Assembly: GCA_002496805.1 (NCBI GenBank)
Contig: DALO01000009.1
Coordinates: 1 to 27,359, forward strand
Source: Methanobacterium sp. UBA353
GTDB lineage: Archaea; Methanobacteriota; Methanobacteria; Methanobacteriales; Methanobacteriaceae
DNA length: 27,359 nt
Direction: 5' to 3'
Positions 1-9,976 of this stretch are shown piece after piece. Below the pieces are notes generated by a model, which was not told the DNA's origin, made no database searches, and saw only the letters and a program-made list of their open reading frames with translations. The position numbers and the translations under genes were made by a program. Numbering within the stretch: position 1 is the stretch's first letter; every line of letters begins with the position of its first letter.

Positions 1-3
1 ATA

Positions 4-1125
4 TTGAAACACAAAAATATTATTAATGACCCTGTTGTATCTGAAAAAAAGACTTCCACTGGTCTTGAAGACTCTGGAAAAGAAACAAAAATGGTTGTAC
101 TCCAATCAATCGGATACCCCTTCTTGTGCAACTTGGTGGAGAACCCTAAAATAGAAATATTCGACAATGAACTTTTCGAGTTATACTCCAGAGAACAATG
201 GGTCGGTTACACAGTCAAAGAAGGATCATTCCTTTTCGACCAAAAATTATTACCAGATTTTGCTTTTAAGGTGATTAAAGCCCATCCGGATAACTCCAGG
301 ATAACCAAGAACACTTCCATCCTCCTCATGGAGGTGGAAGAGGTTCGCGAAATTAAAAAAATTGAGAGCAACCTCAAAATCACTGATGTTATAGGTCAGG
401 ATAGGGCCAAAACCAAGTGCAAAATCATTACACGATACTTACAGGAGCCAGAGAGTTTTCAAGAATGGGCGCCTAGCAATGTTTTATTCTATGGAACTCC
501 TGGCACAGGAAAAACAATGCTGGCTAAATCTTTGTCCAATGAGCTTGAAGTACCTCTTTTCCTAGTTAAAGCCACCAGTCTCATAGGGGAACATGTGGGT
601 GATGGAGCTCGCCAGATACACGAACTTTTTGAGGCTGCAGCTGCTTGTGCACCATCAGTAATTTTCATTGACGAGATCGATGCCATTGGCCTCGACCGCC
701 GGTATCAGTCCCTTAGGGGAGATGTTTCTGAGGTGGTGAATGCTCTTCTGACTGAGATGGATGGTATCAATCCTAATCTGGGGGTGGTAACAATTGGAGC
801 CACAAATAACCCTCAATTGTTGGATTATGCTCTCAGAAGCAGGTTTGAAGAAGAAATTGAATTTGTTCTTCCTGACAAAGGAGAAAGAAGGCAAATCCTT
901 GAAATGTATGCTAATTCCATGCCTTTACCAGTTGATCAGGATCTTGGAAAACTAGCACATCTTTCCAGGGGGATGTCTGGCAGGGACATTAAAGACCGCT
1001 TACTGAAGGTAGCCCTCCACAAAGCCATCTCTGAGGATAGGGATGTTATAACCAATGAAGACTTCCAGTACGCACTCAAACATCATAAAAAAGAAACTAA
1101 TGAACCAAAGAGCATGTTTGCCTGA
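4..1125 (+). CDS. AAA family ATPase, Cdc48/proteasome-ATPase-like (5' end uncertain)
   Basis: This is a single-module AAA ATPase of about 373 residues. Walker A GTPGTGKT lies at about residues 164-171 and Walker B VIFIDE at about 219-224. They are followed by a sensor-1 segment (GATNNP), an arginine-finger region (ALRSRFEEE) and a C-terminal helical AAA lid (SGRDIKDRLLKVAL). The first ~125 residues match no domain I recognise and presumably select substrate or partner. The AAA module is closest to Cdc48, PAN and FtsH-type unfoldases, but there is no second AAA module, protease domain or membrane segment. The reading frame opens with a TTG six bases into the window and no SD can be seen, so the true start may be upstream. 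It is convergent with hemA. The ATPase call is secure; the cellular role is unknown. Confidence 0.85.
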   Translation: MKHKNIINDPVVSEKKTSTGLEDSGKETKMVVLQSIGYPFLCNLVENPKIEIFDNELFELYSREQWVGYTVKEGSFLFDQKLLPDFAFKVIKAHPDNSRITKNTSILLMEVEEVREIKKIESNLKITDVIGQDRAKTKCKIITRYLQEPESFQEWAPSNVLFYGTPGTGKTMLAKSLSNELEVPLFLVKATSLIGEHVGDGARQIHELFEAAAACAPSVIFIDEIDAIGLDRRYQSLRGDVSEVVNALLTEMDGINPNLGVVTIGATNNPQLLDYALRSRFEEEIEFVLPDKGERRQILEMYANSMPLPVDQDLGKLAHLSRGMSGRDIKDRLLKVALHKAISEDRDVITNEDFQYALKHHKKETNEPKSMFA

Positions 1126-1353
1126 TAGTTTCATGATTTCTTTTTATTTTAATAAAAAAATGAAAATACATGATTAATGATTTTTCGATCATAAGTTGTT
1201 GATTGGAGTGTTGTAAATTTCTTTTGACACTTTTCTTGGATTTTCTCAACTGGCGAGGATTTTTTTTATCTATCATTTGATTGATCTAGACGCCCCATCT
1301 ATTAAATTTAGAGTATAAAAATTAGTTAATTTGATATTAAAACTATATTTATT
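1126..1353. other. Convergent intergenic region with T-rich termination tracts
   Basis: This 228-bp gap separates the convergent AAA ATPase and hemA genes. Just after the ATPase stop is a T-rich run followed by an A-rich run (about 1138-1163), which could end transcripts from either side in the archaeal U-tract manner. Further T-tracts lie at about 1259-1268. No ORF, RNA gene or clear GC-stem hairpin is visible. Confidence 0.45.
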
Positions 1354-2544
1354 TCATTTTTTTTGGAAAAGGGATTCAGCAACCTTTAATACTTTTTCAT
1401 CATCATTTTCTGCTGCTTCTTTAAGATTATGGATAATATCCGAAAATACACGGTCAACCACAACTTTGGTAAGATCATCCACAATCCTTTCTTTACCATT
1501 AATATCTCCCATCATGCGGCAGGCCTTATCTGTTTCCCGAATTCGAATATTTTCCGCTTGTGATCGTATAGTGGCTATGATGGGCTCTACTTTTAGATGC
1601 CTTAAAGATTTTTCCAAAAGTTCTAATTCTTCAGCAATAATGGTTTCAGCCTTTTTTGCCTTTGACATACGTATTTTTTTGTTTTTGTCTGCAATTCCCC
1701 TTAAATCATCTATATTATATAATTTAACCCCTAATTTTGCAATGTCTTCTTCAATATCTCTCGGGTTAGCTATATCCACCATAACCATTTTTTTCAAGGT
1801 TTCTGGATTAACTGCAAGCTTTACCTTTTCGGTGGTGAGTATGGTATGAGGGGCTCCAGTTGCACTAATAACTACGTCAGCATCTGCCATTGCATTGGCC
1901 AGACGATCAAAATGTATAGCACTCCCACCCAATTCCTTAGCTAGGCAAACTGCCCGGTCATATGTTCGATTAGCAACTACAATGGCTTTTAAGTGTTTTT
2001 CCACCAGGGCCTTGGCTACTAATGTCCCCATCTTACCGGCTCCTATAACCAACACTTTTTTACATTTTAGATCACCAAGAACTGATTCAGCTAGGTCCAC
2101 AGCAGCCGAACCTATGGAAACAGATCCCTGATTAATTAGTGTCTTTTTACGAACAGTCTGCCCAACGTGTATGGCCTTGGTAAATACTGTTCCTAAAACA
2201 GGGCCACAAGACCTTTTTTTAATGCTGGTTTTATGGGCATCTTTTAACTGGCCCAATATCTGATCCTCACCAATGATCATGGATTCCAATCCACAAGAAA
2301 GCTTAAGAACATGTTCTAAGGCTTTTTCATTTTTTTCAACTACCAAACCATCCCAATGATAGTTTAGAGGAGTTTCATCCATTACAATATAAATTTCAGC
2401 ACGGTTACAAGTTTTTATCTGAATGTGTTCTTGTATCTCATGATCTTCTTGGATTTTTGCGAATATTTCATCCATTTTCATGGTGGATTCTTCAATTCTA
2501 CCAATATCTGCTGTTTTATGGTCGATTCTGATATTTAGAATCAT
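1354..2544 (-). CDS. hemA: Glutamyl-tRNA reductase (HemA)
   Basis: This enzyme reduces glutamyl-tRNA(Glu) with NADPH to glutamate-1-semialdehyde, the first committed step of C5-pathway tetrapyrrole synthesis. In a methanogen that supplies F430, corrinoids and siroheme. With the chosen start the protein has 396 residues. The N-terminal catalytic domain carries the active-site cysteine in TCNRAE (C46) and the SCGLESMIIGEDQILGQ signature (about 83-99). The Rossmann NADPH domain shows GAGKMG at 168-173, and a C-terminal dimerisation helix follows. ATG at 2544 is preferred over an ATG 18 bases upstream because a GGAGG (2551-2555 on the complement) sits six bases before it and family members begin at this point. 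It lies downstream of the precorrin-2 dehydrogenase-like gene in the same orientation. Confidence 0.95.
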   Translation of the reverse strand: MILNIRIDHKTADIGRIEESTMKMDEIFAKIQEDHEIQEHIQIKTCNRAEIYIVMDETPLNYHWDGLVVEKNEKALEHVLKLSCGLESMIIGEDQILGQLKDAHKTSIKKRSCGPVLGTVFTKAIHVGQTVRKKTLINQGSVSIGSAAVDLAESVLGDLKCKKVLVIGAGKMGTLVAKALVEKHLKAIVVANRTYDRAVCLAKELGGSAIHFDRLANAMADADVVISATGAPHTILTTEKVKLAVNPETLKKMVMVDIANPRDIEEDIAKLGVKLYNIDDLRGIADKNKKIRMSKAKKAETIIAEELELLEKSLRHLKVEPIIATIRSQAENIRIRETDKACRMMGDINGKERIVDDLTKVVVDRVFSDIIHNLKEAAENDDEKVLKVAESLFQKK

Positions 2545-2644
2545 TATATTCCTCCAGATCATGGATAGGTTATATTAATATTTTTATTTTAATTAATATT
2601 AAGTGATTTAAATAGGATTTATTTTTTTGTTGAGATTTTATTAT

Positions 2645-3271
2645 TTAATTCAGATTTTCCAGAAGTTGAGTAACGTAATTCTGGGCTTCGTTTACTTCGC
2701 CATTATCTAAAAATTCATTTATCTTCTTATCATTTAAGATTTGGTATAAATAATCGCGGCGTTTCTTCTGATCTGTTACTTTTTTTTTCAATAACTGGCG
2801 GGTGAAATGTTGTAGTTCAAGTTGAAAAATGTCTTTCTTTTTAACAACAGATTCAATGCGTTTTCTTAGTTCTTTGGCCATCAATGGACTTTTTCCTTGG
2901 GTGAATATTGAAAATTGAACATCTCCGATGGAAAATGAGGATGGAATAATTAGATTTCCGTATTCAGGAAAATCTGCTCTGTTTATTAATTTATCTTCAG
3001 ATAAAAAAGTAGCTTCTTGATTTAACTGGGAATCTCCACTGGCCACCACCATTAGATCTGCCCAATCAACCCACTTTTTAAGCTCTTCCCGGGGTTTGTA
3101 TAGAGCTCCCATTTTTTTTAACTTATCTGAAGTATGTTTGGATAAAATAATCACGTTTGCTCCTGAACTGAGAAAACGTTGTGCTCTTCTTTTACCTACT
3201 TCTCCTGATCCTATTACTAACACGTTTTTATCTTGCACATCCAAGTAGAGGGGAGTCCATCCCATATTCAT
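2645..3271 (-). CDS. Precorrin-2 dehydrogenase / siroheme synthase N-terminal-like protein
   Basis: This is a 208-residue protein of the Met8/CysG N-terminal type. It begins WTPLYLDVQDKNVLVIGSGEVGKRRA: a short strand, then an NAD-binding Rossmann motif GSGEVG at about 21-26. A conserved TQGKSPLMAKELRKRIE segment lies near the middle. The family oxidises precorrin-2 to sirohydrochlorin with NAD+, and some members also insert iron. In methanogens sirohydrochlorin is the branch point for F430, siroheme and cobalamin. No uroporphyrinogen methyltransferase domain is fused to it. The start is either ATG 3271 or the in-frame ATG 3265; an SD-like GGGAG just upstream suits 3265 slightly better by spacing. 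It begins 11 bases after the marker-9-type gene and is probably co-transcribed with it. Confidence 0.85.
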   Translation of the reverse strand: MNMGWTPLYLDVQDKNVLVIGSGEVGKRRAQRFLSSGANVIILSKHTSDKLKKMGALYKPREELKKWVDWADLMVVASGDSQLNQEATFLSEDKLINRADFPEYGNLIIPSSFSIGDVQFSIFTQGKSPLMAKELRKRIESVVKKKDIFQLELQHFTRQLLKKKVTDQKKRRDYLYQILNDKKINEFLDNGEVNEAQNYVTQLLENLN

Positions 3272-3282
3272 ACTCTCCCACT

Positions 3283-5356
<2,074 letters not shown>

Positions 5357-5490
5357 TTAACCACCTATGTTTAATAATTAAATTCATGAGTTATTTTTAT
5401 TACATATTTCTTTTGGTTCTTATATTTTGATCATTGTTCTTTATTTTATATGATTTTATATTAAAAATTTTATATTGAAAAATTTACTTG

Positions 5491-6240
5491 TTATATTTTG
5501 GATAGATCAAAGGGTAATGTTCCATTAATTGCAGCCCGGGCAATGGATATTCCATCAGCACCTGAAGATAACATCTTTCTTGCAGATTCAATATCTTTGA
5601 TTGAATTATTACCAATAATGAATAGATTAGTTTCGCCACGGATATTTTTAATTAAATCATAATCTGCAGTGTCAAAACCAGGGTTCATGGCGTCTACATG
5701 CAAGTAATCTGCATTTGCCTTTTCAATTGTTTTTGATATTTCAATATCGTCAACATCTGAAACATTGGTCCTTATCTTAACTGAAACCTGACTTTTGGCT
5801 TTTTGAACCACTTCTTTAGTGAAGTTTTCCAAAAAAATGGTCTTTTTTAATAGTTCTTGGCCACAGCCTAATTTTGTTATTTCTGGTTGTCTGCAGTGAG
5901 CATTAATTTCTACCACATCCACATTTTTAAGCTTGGAAATAGTAATGATTGGTTCGGGGGTAACTGAACGAAGGTTAACTGAGATCAAGCCATTCCAAAA
6001 ACCCTGATCTTTGATTAGGCTGGTCTGTCTGTCTATGTGTTCAACTAATTCTTCTTCGTTGATGTCAAATTCAAGCCTTCCACGAGAGAGAATTTCTCTA
6101 CCAGCACTTTCAGTGTGGGGGTCTGCATTATAACCACCCAGGGTCACCATGTCAAAGCCATGTTTTAACATGTTTTTGCAGAATGTCCCATCAGTAATGC
6201 CGGCCATGGGAGCTAAGACTTTAATTTGATTCAACTCCAC
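5491..6240 (-). CDS. Dihydrouridine-synthase-like TIM-barrel protein (archaeal nifR3-related family)
   Basis: This 249-residue protein looks like a short archaeal relative of the tRNA-dihydrouridine synthases. The opening VLAPMAGITDGTF matches the first FMN-binding strand of Dus enzymes. A central EINAHCRQPEITKLGCG sits where Dus has NxGCP, with C116 as the candidate active-site cysteine. VKIRT (about 154-158) matches the Dus VKIR motif. A C-terminal GNNSIKDIESARKML...ADGISIARA resembles the flavin phosphate-binding end. It lacks the C-terminal helical tRNA-binding domain of bacterial Dus, so activity on tRNA is unproven. The start is GTG 6240 with no SD upstream, so it may be leaderless; a TTG two codons in is an alternative. 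It lies about 170 bp downstream of gch3, as I recall for the neighbours MJ0144/MJ0145 in Methanocaldococcus. Confidence 0.75.
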   Translation of the reverse strand: MELNQIKVLAPMAGITDGTFCKNMLKHGFDMVTLGGYNADPHTESAGREILSRGRLEFDINEEELVEHIDRQTSLIKDQGFWNGLISVNLRSVTPEPIITISKLKNVDVVEINAHCRQPEITKLGCGQELLKKTIFLENFTKEVVQKAKSQVSVKIRTNVSDVDDIEISKTIEKANADYLHVDAMNPGFDTADYDLIKNIRGETNLFIIGNNSIKDIESARKMLSSGADGISIARAAINGTLPFDLSKI

Positions 6241-6413
6241 TTAAATTAAATAAATCAATAATTTATCAGTCAATAAAAAATTTAATCAATAAAGTAATCA
6301 AGTTTGCGGCGGTTTGATCAAATTGTATCCATGCAAAACATGATTATATGTGCAATCAATAATTTTTTTGGAAAAATGATTTTTTGGTTATTGTCTTATT
6401 TAGTCACAAAAAC
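6241..6413. other. Intergenic region: gch3 terminator tracts and TIM-barrel promoter
   Basis: This gap lies between the minus-strand gch3 stop and the TIM-barrel start. T-runs on the minus strand just after gch3 (about 6360-6410) could end transcription. A perfect 10-bp palindrome TTTGATCAAA lies at 6313-6322 next to a small GC patch (GCGGCGG) that stands out in this AT-rich DNA. A TATA-like AT-rich stretch precedes the GTG start. No coding potential is seen. Confidence 0.35.
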
Positions 6414-7166
6414 TTATTTCATCACATGAACCAAATTGTAGGTATTTCCATCTCTGATCTCTTCCAGAGCGAGATCAGCAAGATTCGCTGCTTTTTCAGC
6501 TGTGGGTGCCTTACCTACTCCTGCTTTCAGGGCAATGTTGATTTCTTCTTCAATTTCTTCAATAACTTTGAGGATTCCTTCAGGAGTCATGCCGTTACAA
6601 GGAGACATGAAATTATCTCCTCCAATAAAGAAGAGTAATGATCCTTTCTCGATTAATTTTTTCATTAAGAAATGTTGGACTCTATTAACAATAAAAGAAG
6701 TATCATATGCAGGAATAATATCCGTTAGGGAGTCAGTGATACCGTTAATGTCGATGTGGGCAATCTGCACGAAGCTATCGTCAGGGTTTACTAATCCTTC
6801 AATGGCTAATATTTCGCTGCGTTCTTCAGATTGGGCTCCACCATATTTTTGCAAGGCACTGGTGGCACTCCTCTGCGCTTCATAGGGTGTTTCAGCAGTT
6901 CCCACACCCATACTTAAAGTTATGGGGTAACGATTTCCAATTGATTTCTGGATATGCAAGTGATGTTCCATATCCACTCCATTTGTAACTGCCAGCATAT
7001 TGTCAAAGCGGGTGAAGAAAACCAATCCACCTTTAGCTGCGAATTGCCTTTGAACATCTGCGTATAACTCTGCTTGCAAGATCTGCAAGTCTGCTTCGGC
7101 CCTCGGTGTGGGAGTAACGGTCCAAGGTCCGTAGTTGTCAATCTGAATTAAAGTCATTTGAATCAT
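6414..7166 (-). CDS. gch3: GTP cyclohydrolase III
   Basis: This 250-residue archaeal enzyme converts GTP to 2-amino-5-formylamino-6-ribosylamino-pyrimidinone 5'-phosphate, the entry to archaeal riboflavin and F420 (deazaflavin) synthesis. It shows the two tandem half-domains of this nucleotidyl-cyclase-related family. FFTRFDNMLAVTNG with SMGVGTAETPYEAQ lies in the first half (about 50-96). FFIGGDNFMSPCNG with KAGVGKAPTAEKA lies in the second (from about 179), and the GGD resembles the GGDEF metal site. A GGTGA six bases before ATG 7166 overlaps the cofD stop codon, so the two genes are coupled. An in-frame ATG at 7157 is a less well-spaced alternative. Its place beside cofD and cofE fits F420 supply. 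Confidence 0.92.
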   Translation of the reverse strand: MIQMTLIQIDNYGPWTVTPTPRAEADLQILQAELYADVQRQFAAKGGLVFFTRFDNMLAVTNGVDMEHHLHIQKSIGNRYPITLSMGVGTAETPYEAQRSATSALQKYGGAQSEERSEILAIEGLVNPDDSFVQIAHIDINGITDSLTDIIPAYDTSFIVNRVQHFLMKKLIEKGSLLFFIGGDNFMSPCNGMTPEGILKVIEEIEEEINIALKAGVGKAPTAEKAANLADLALEEIRDGNTYNLVHVMK

Positions 7167-7172
7167 ACATTT

Positions 7173-8069
7173 TCACCCAATAATACATCTGGCTAAATTT
7201 ATTTTGTCATCAATATTTTTCATGATGGTCTGTGTTAACATAACATCCGATATTAGTTTTTCTATTTCTTCCTGATAATTTACATCCAACAAATCTATAA
7301 TGAATTTGTCCAAAAAATCCTGATATATTTCTGCCACCCCCATTGATGAAACTTCACATCCTTTGGCTTTCATAAATTTTGCTGCAGGACCGCTAACAGG
7401 TTTATTCCCTATTATTGGAGAAACAGCAACAACATAAGTATTTTTAAGGGCTTTAGCCACATTTTTTGCTGAAATTATTGGTTCAATAGATGTTATGGGA
7501 TTTGATGGTCCGATAACCACCATATCAGAATTTTCTATAGATTCAATCACTCCACAAGCAGGATCAACCTTCTGATAGTTTACTTCAAGAACTTCAGGTT
7601 TTCCCTGATGTTCCACCAGAAATTCGTGAAATTCCATTTCACCCTCATCTGTACTGATGGTTATATGTGATTCATCATCACTCATGGGAACTATCAATGA
7701 TTTAATGCCCAACTCCTTCCTTTGAATATCAATGGCTTGAGAAAGCGAGTTATTTTCCATTAAAATTGTTTTCTGGATTTTCAGGGCTCTGTCACGATCC
7801 CCAATTCTGAGGGTTTCTGGACATCCAATTTCTTTCAAACGCTCATGAGTAATAAAACTATCATCCTTAACTCCGTACCATGTGTCTTCATTGATGATTC
7901 CAGCCAAGGTGTAAATGACAGTATCCACATCGGGAGCCACATAAACCCCAGAGAAGTAATTATTTTCAATGGTGTTTACAATTACCGTGATATCTTCAGG
8001 TTTTGTAACTTGCACCATTCCTTGCAGGAGTTTCGGAGTGCCAGTTCCACCGGAAAGGACGCTTATCAT
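7173..8069 (-). CDS. cofD: 2-phospho-L-lactate transferase (CofD)
   Basis: CofD transfers a phospholactyl-type group from an activated guanylyl donor to the deazaflavin Fo, giving F420-0 (or its dehydro form). The protein opens ISVLSGGTGTPKLLQGM, the diagnostic N-terminus with GGTGTPK at 7-13. Further conserved blocks are YVAPDVDTVIYTLAG, WYGVKDDSF, the central IGPSNPITSIEPI and SPIIGNKPVSGPA. Length with the ATG at 8069 is 298 residues, normal for the family; a GTG at 8078 could add three codons. No SD is visible before either start. The upstream small ORF ends only about 10-20 bases away, so coupling to it or a leaderless transcript are the options. It is followed directly by gch3. Confidence 0.95.
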   Translation of the reverse strand: MISVLSGGTGTPKLLQGMVQVTKPEDITVIVNTIENNYFSGVYVAPDVDTVIYTLAGIINEDTWYGVKDDSFITHERLKEIGCPETLRIGDRDRALKIQKTILMENNSLSQAIDIQRKELGIKSLIVPMSDDESHITISTDEGEMEFHEFLVEHQGKPEVLEVNYQKVDPACGVIESIENSDMVVIGPSNPITSIEPIISAKNVAKALKNTYVVAVSPIIGNKPVSGPAAKFMKAKGCEVSSMGVAEIYQDFLDKFIIDLLDVNYQEEIEKLISDVMLTQTIMKNIDDKINLARCIIG

Positions 8070-8087
8070 TGTATACACTTAATTAAT

Positions 8088-8240
8088 TCATATATTATGC
8101 ACGTTCAGCTCTTTTAAGAGACGTTCGCGCTCAATTTTTAATTTTTCTAGCATTTCTGGATCACAAGTTTTTTGTTTTTCCAGACACGCGATTGTGGTGG
8201 TTATAGCTTCAAGTTGGGTTTCAATCTGATTTATAGGCAT
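8088..8240 (-). CDS. Small 50-residue helical/coiled-coil protein upstream of cofD
   Basis: A 51-codon reading frame (ATG 8240, TGA 8088) fills most of the gap between cofE and cofD. The peptide begins MPINQIETQLEAI and continues with a short CLEKQKTCDPEMLEK section (cysteines at 19 and 26), then a charged helix rich in E, K and L (LEKLKIERERLLKELN). The heptad-like leucines and absence of low-complexity AT-type residues suggest a real short coiled-coil protein. A weak purine-rich SD (GAGATGATG) precedes the ATG. The stop lies nine bases before the first possible cofD start, which would couple the two. I recognise no family. It could alternatively be a chance ORF, but codon use resembles its neighbours. 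Confidence 0.65.
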   Translation of the reverse strand: MPINQIETQLEAITTTIACLEKQKTCDPEMLEKLKIERERLLKELNVHNI

Positions 8241-8372
8241 ATCATCATCTCATTTCAATGATTACTGATTTTTTAAAGATTTAAAACTTTTTTATTTAAT
8301 ATTACTTTTTACATTTTTTTCTTTCAATAATTTTGTCCATTTAAGAATTTAGCGTTATTCAATATAAACTAT
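8241..8372 (-). promoter_or_regulatory. Probable promoter region for the small ORF-cofD-gch3 unit
   Basis: This AT-rich 132-bp gap lies downstream of cofE. On the minus strand it contains TATA-like stretches (TATTAAATAAA and TTTTAAATC around 8275-8305), a few tens of bases before ATG 8240, and U-rich tracts that could end the cofE transcript. The exact site cannot be fixed by eye. Confidence 0.35.
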
Positions 8373-9137
8373 TTAATCACGAAATACATCATATCTTTTT
8401 GGCCTTATCAATGGATTTATGGTAGCTGTGTCATTTTTAAGTTTTTCAAAGTAAGGAATGCCTTTAATAATAACTACTGGTATTCCTTCATTTGCTTGCC
8501 CCATAACTAGGGATGCAGCGGAAGTTAATTCATCAGCAACAGCTATGCTGGTTGTTTTAAGTTCCTTTCCATAGAGATCAAATTCACCACAGCGATCCCA
8601 AAGTGGTTCCATCCCTGAAATGCCTATTGCAGTGCCAATTGCACCTTCACGGAATGCCCTTCCTTGTGTGTCAGATATAATGACTGCTATTTTTTTCCCA
8701 GTATTCATTTCTATTTTTTTCCTTATCTGATAGGCACTTGAATCTGGATCCAAGGGAAGGGGTGTTGCCATGCCTTTATCCACATTGGATTCATCAATGC
8801 CTGCATTGGCACAAACAAAACCATGTTTAGTTTCACAAATAATGAAATCTGGACCAACTTTAACTATTTCATTAGACTCTTCAATTATTGCTTCCACAAG
8901 TTTGACTTCTTTTCCAGTAAATTTAGCAAGCTCATGGGCTTTTTTTCCAGGTTCAATAGTTTTTAGGTTAATAATATTTCCATCAGCTTTGGCCACTGCA
9001 GTTTCAGCAATAACCAGAATATCACCATCATCCACGTCTAAATTTTGATTATCCATAGCTTTCAGAATTAATTGGGATAAATCATCGTCTTTTTTGATTA
9101 AAGGGATGTTTTTAATGCCGATAATTTTTATTTCCAT
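8373..9137 (-). CDS. cofE: Coenzyme F420-0:L-glutamate ligase (CofE)
   Basis: CofE adds glutamates to F420-0 using GTP to form the gamma-glutamyl tail of coenzyme F420. The 254-residue length is typical of the archaeal stand-alone enzyme. Visible family features are the N-terminal GIKNIPLIKKDDDLSQLI, DGDILVIAETAVAKADG, CANAGIDESNVD, the IISDTQGRAFREGAIGTAIG block and a C-terminal ADELTSAASLVMGQANEG. These are the metal- and GTP-binding segments known from the F420-gamma-glutamyl ligase fold. GGTGA followed by AAAG precedes ATG 9137. A promoter-like BRE/TATA lies about 60-70 bases upstream, so it can be transcribed separately from purO. It is the first of the F420 genes in this minus-strand run. 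Confidence 0.95.
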   Translation of the reverse strand: MEIKIIGIKNIPLIKKDDDLSQLILKAMDNQNLDVDDGDILVIAETAVAKADGNIINLKTIEPGKKAHELAKFTGKEVKLVEAIIEESNEIVKVGPDFIICETKHGFVCANAGIDESNVDKGMATPLPLDPDSSAYQIRKKIEMNTGKKIAVIISDTQGRAFREGAIGTAIGISGMEPLWDRCGEFDLYGKELKTTSIAVADELTSAASLVMGQANEGIPVVIIKGIPYFEKLKNDTATINPLIRPKRYDVFRD

Positions 9138-9195
9138 CTTTTCACCGAAAATTAATAATGATCATATGTAGGGGCAAATTAATTATTTTAAAAAA

Positions 9196-9211
9196 TTATT
9201 AATAAAGTTCG
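9196..9211 (-). promoter_or_regulatory. BRE/TATA promoter element for cofE
   Basis: Read on the minus strand this is CGAACTTTATTAATAA, a purine-containing BRE followed by a TATA box. Placed about 60 bases upstream of the cofE ATG, it would give a leader of some 35 bases containing the GGTGA SD. Confidence 0.5.
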
Positions 9212-9282
9212 ATTTTTTGTGTGTGGGGGTGATGTTCGAGTTTAGGTTTTGTTAGGTATAGATAAGTAGAATAAAAGAGTGT

Positions 9283-9885
9283 TTAAATTGATTTTAAATT
9301 CCATGCTTTCTGACCAAATGCGGCTGCAGAACTAACGGGATTTGTGAATTGTGCAAATTTTCCCTGGTCCCTTATGAATTGGGCAGCTTCTAATACATTG
9401 GTTGCATTAAATTCAACTTCTTGAGGGGTAATATGTTCGTAAACAGCGATATAACATGCTTTGCCTTCAGGTACTTTTTCCACTTGGACCTTTTCATGAG
9501 TAACAATTCCAATGAATGATTCACCATTTAGAGTGGCGGCCCCTGCAATCCGGGGTGTATTAAAATCATCTTTCTCGTAATCCATGGTTAAAAGAGAAAG
9601 AGCTAAAGCATCCCTAATGCTCATTCCCGAAGTTATTTTTTCGGCTATCACATCTGTGTGGGATCCATTGGAAACCACTGCCACATCCTTTTCCAATCGA
9701 ATGCAGTTATAGGCAATATATGGACTTTTAAATACATCTGTTTCATAACCTTCTTTAGGAACAACTGCCACCCTATCCTGGAATGTTTGAGTCATTCTAT
9801 TGGGAAAAGAACGACTAGAAACCCTATAAGCCACGAAATTGCCTTCTTTATTACTTCCAACTGCCAATATTCTTCCCAGATACAT
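9283..9885 (-). CDS. purO: Archaeal IMP cyclohydrolase PurO
   Basis: PurO closes the inosine ring from FAICAR, the last step of purine synthesis in many archaea that lack the bacterial PurH cyclohydrolase. With ATG 9885 the protein is 200 residues and starts MYLGRILAVGSNKEGNFVAYRVSSRSFPNR, the recognisable N-terminus of the family. Other PurO-like segments include DRVAVVP, YIAYNCIR, VSNGSHTDVI and TPRIAGAA. A longer frame begins ten codons upstream but starts poorly. ATG 9885 has a clean GGTGAT SD four bases before it. It precedes cofE in the same orientation, so purine (hence GTP) supply lies beside GTP-derived F420 synthesis. Confidence 0.93.
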   Translation of the reverse strand: MYLGRILAVGSNKEGNFVAYRVSSRSFPNRMTQTFQDRVAVVPKEGYETDVFKSPYIAYNCIRLEKDVAVVSNGSHTDVIAEKITSGMSIRDALALSLLTMDYEKDDFNTPRIAGAATLNGESFIGIVTHEKVQVEKVPEGKACYIAVYEHITPQEVEFNATNVLEAAQFIRDQGKFAQFTNPVSSAAAFGQKAWNLKSI

Positions 9886-9976
9886 AAAATCACCTTTTTT
9901 TATTAAAAACTTCAATTATCAACAAATATTGGAAAGTTAAGGTTGGTTAAAAATATAACTGTAAACAATATTTTTT

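Noticed and set aside
1331..1849. 172-codon plus-strand ORF opposite hemA
   Set aside because: It lies antisense to the well-supported HemA C-terminal half; its Ser/Phe/Ile-rich translation looks like a reverse-frame shadow and has no SD.
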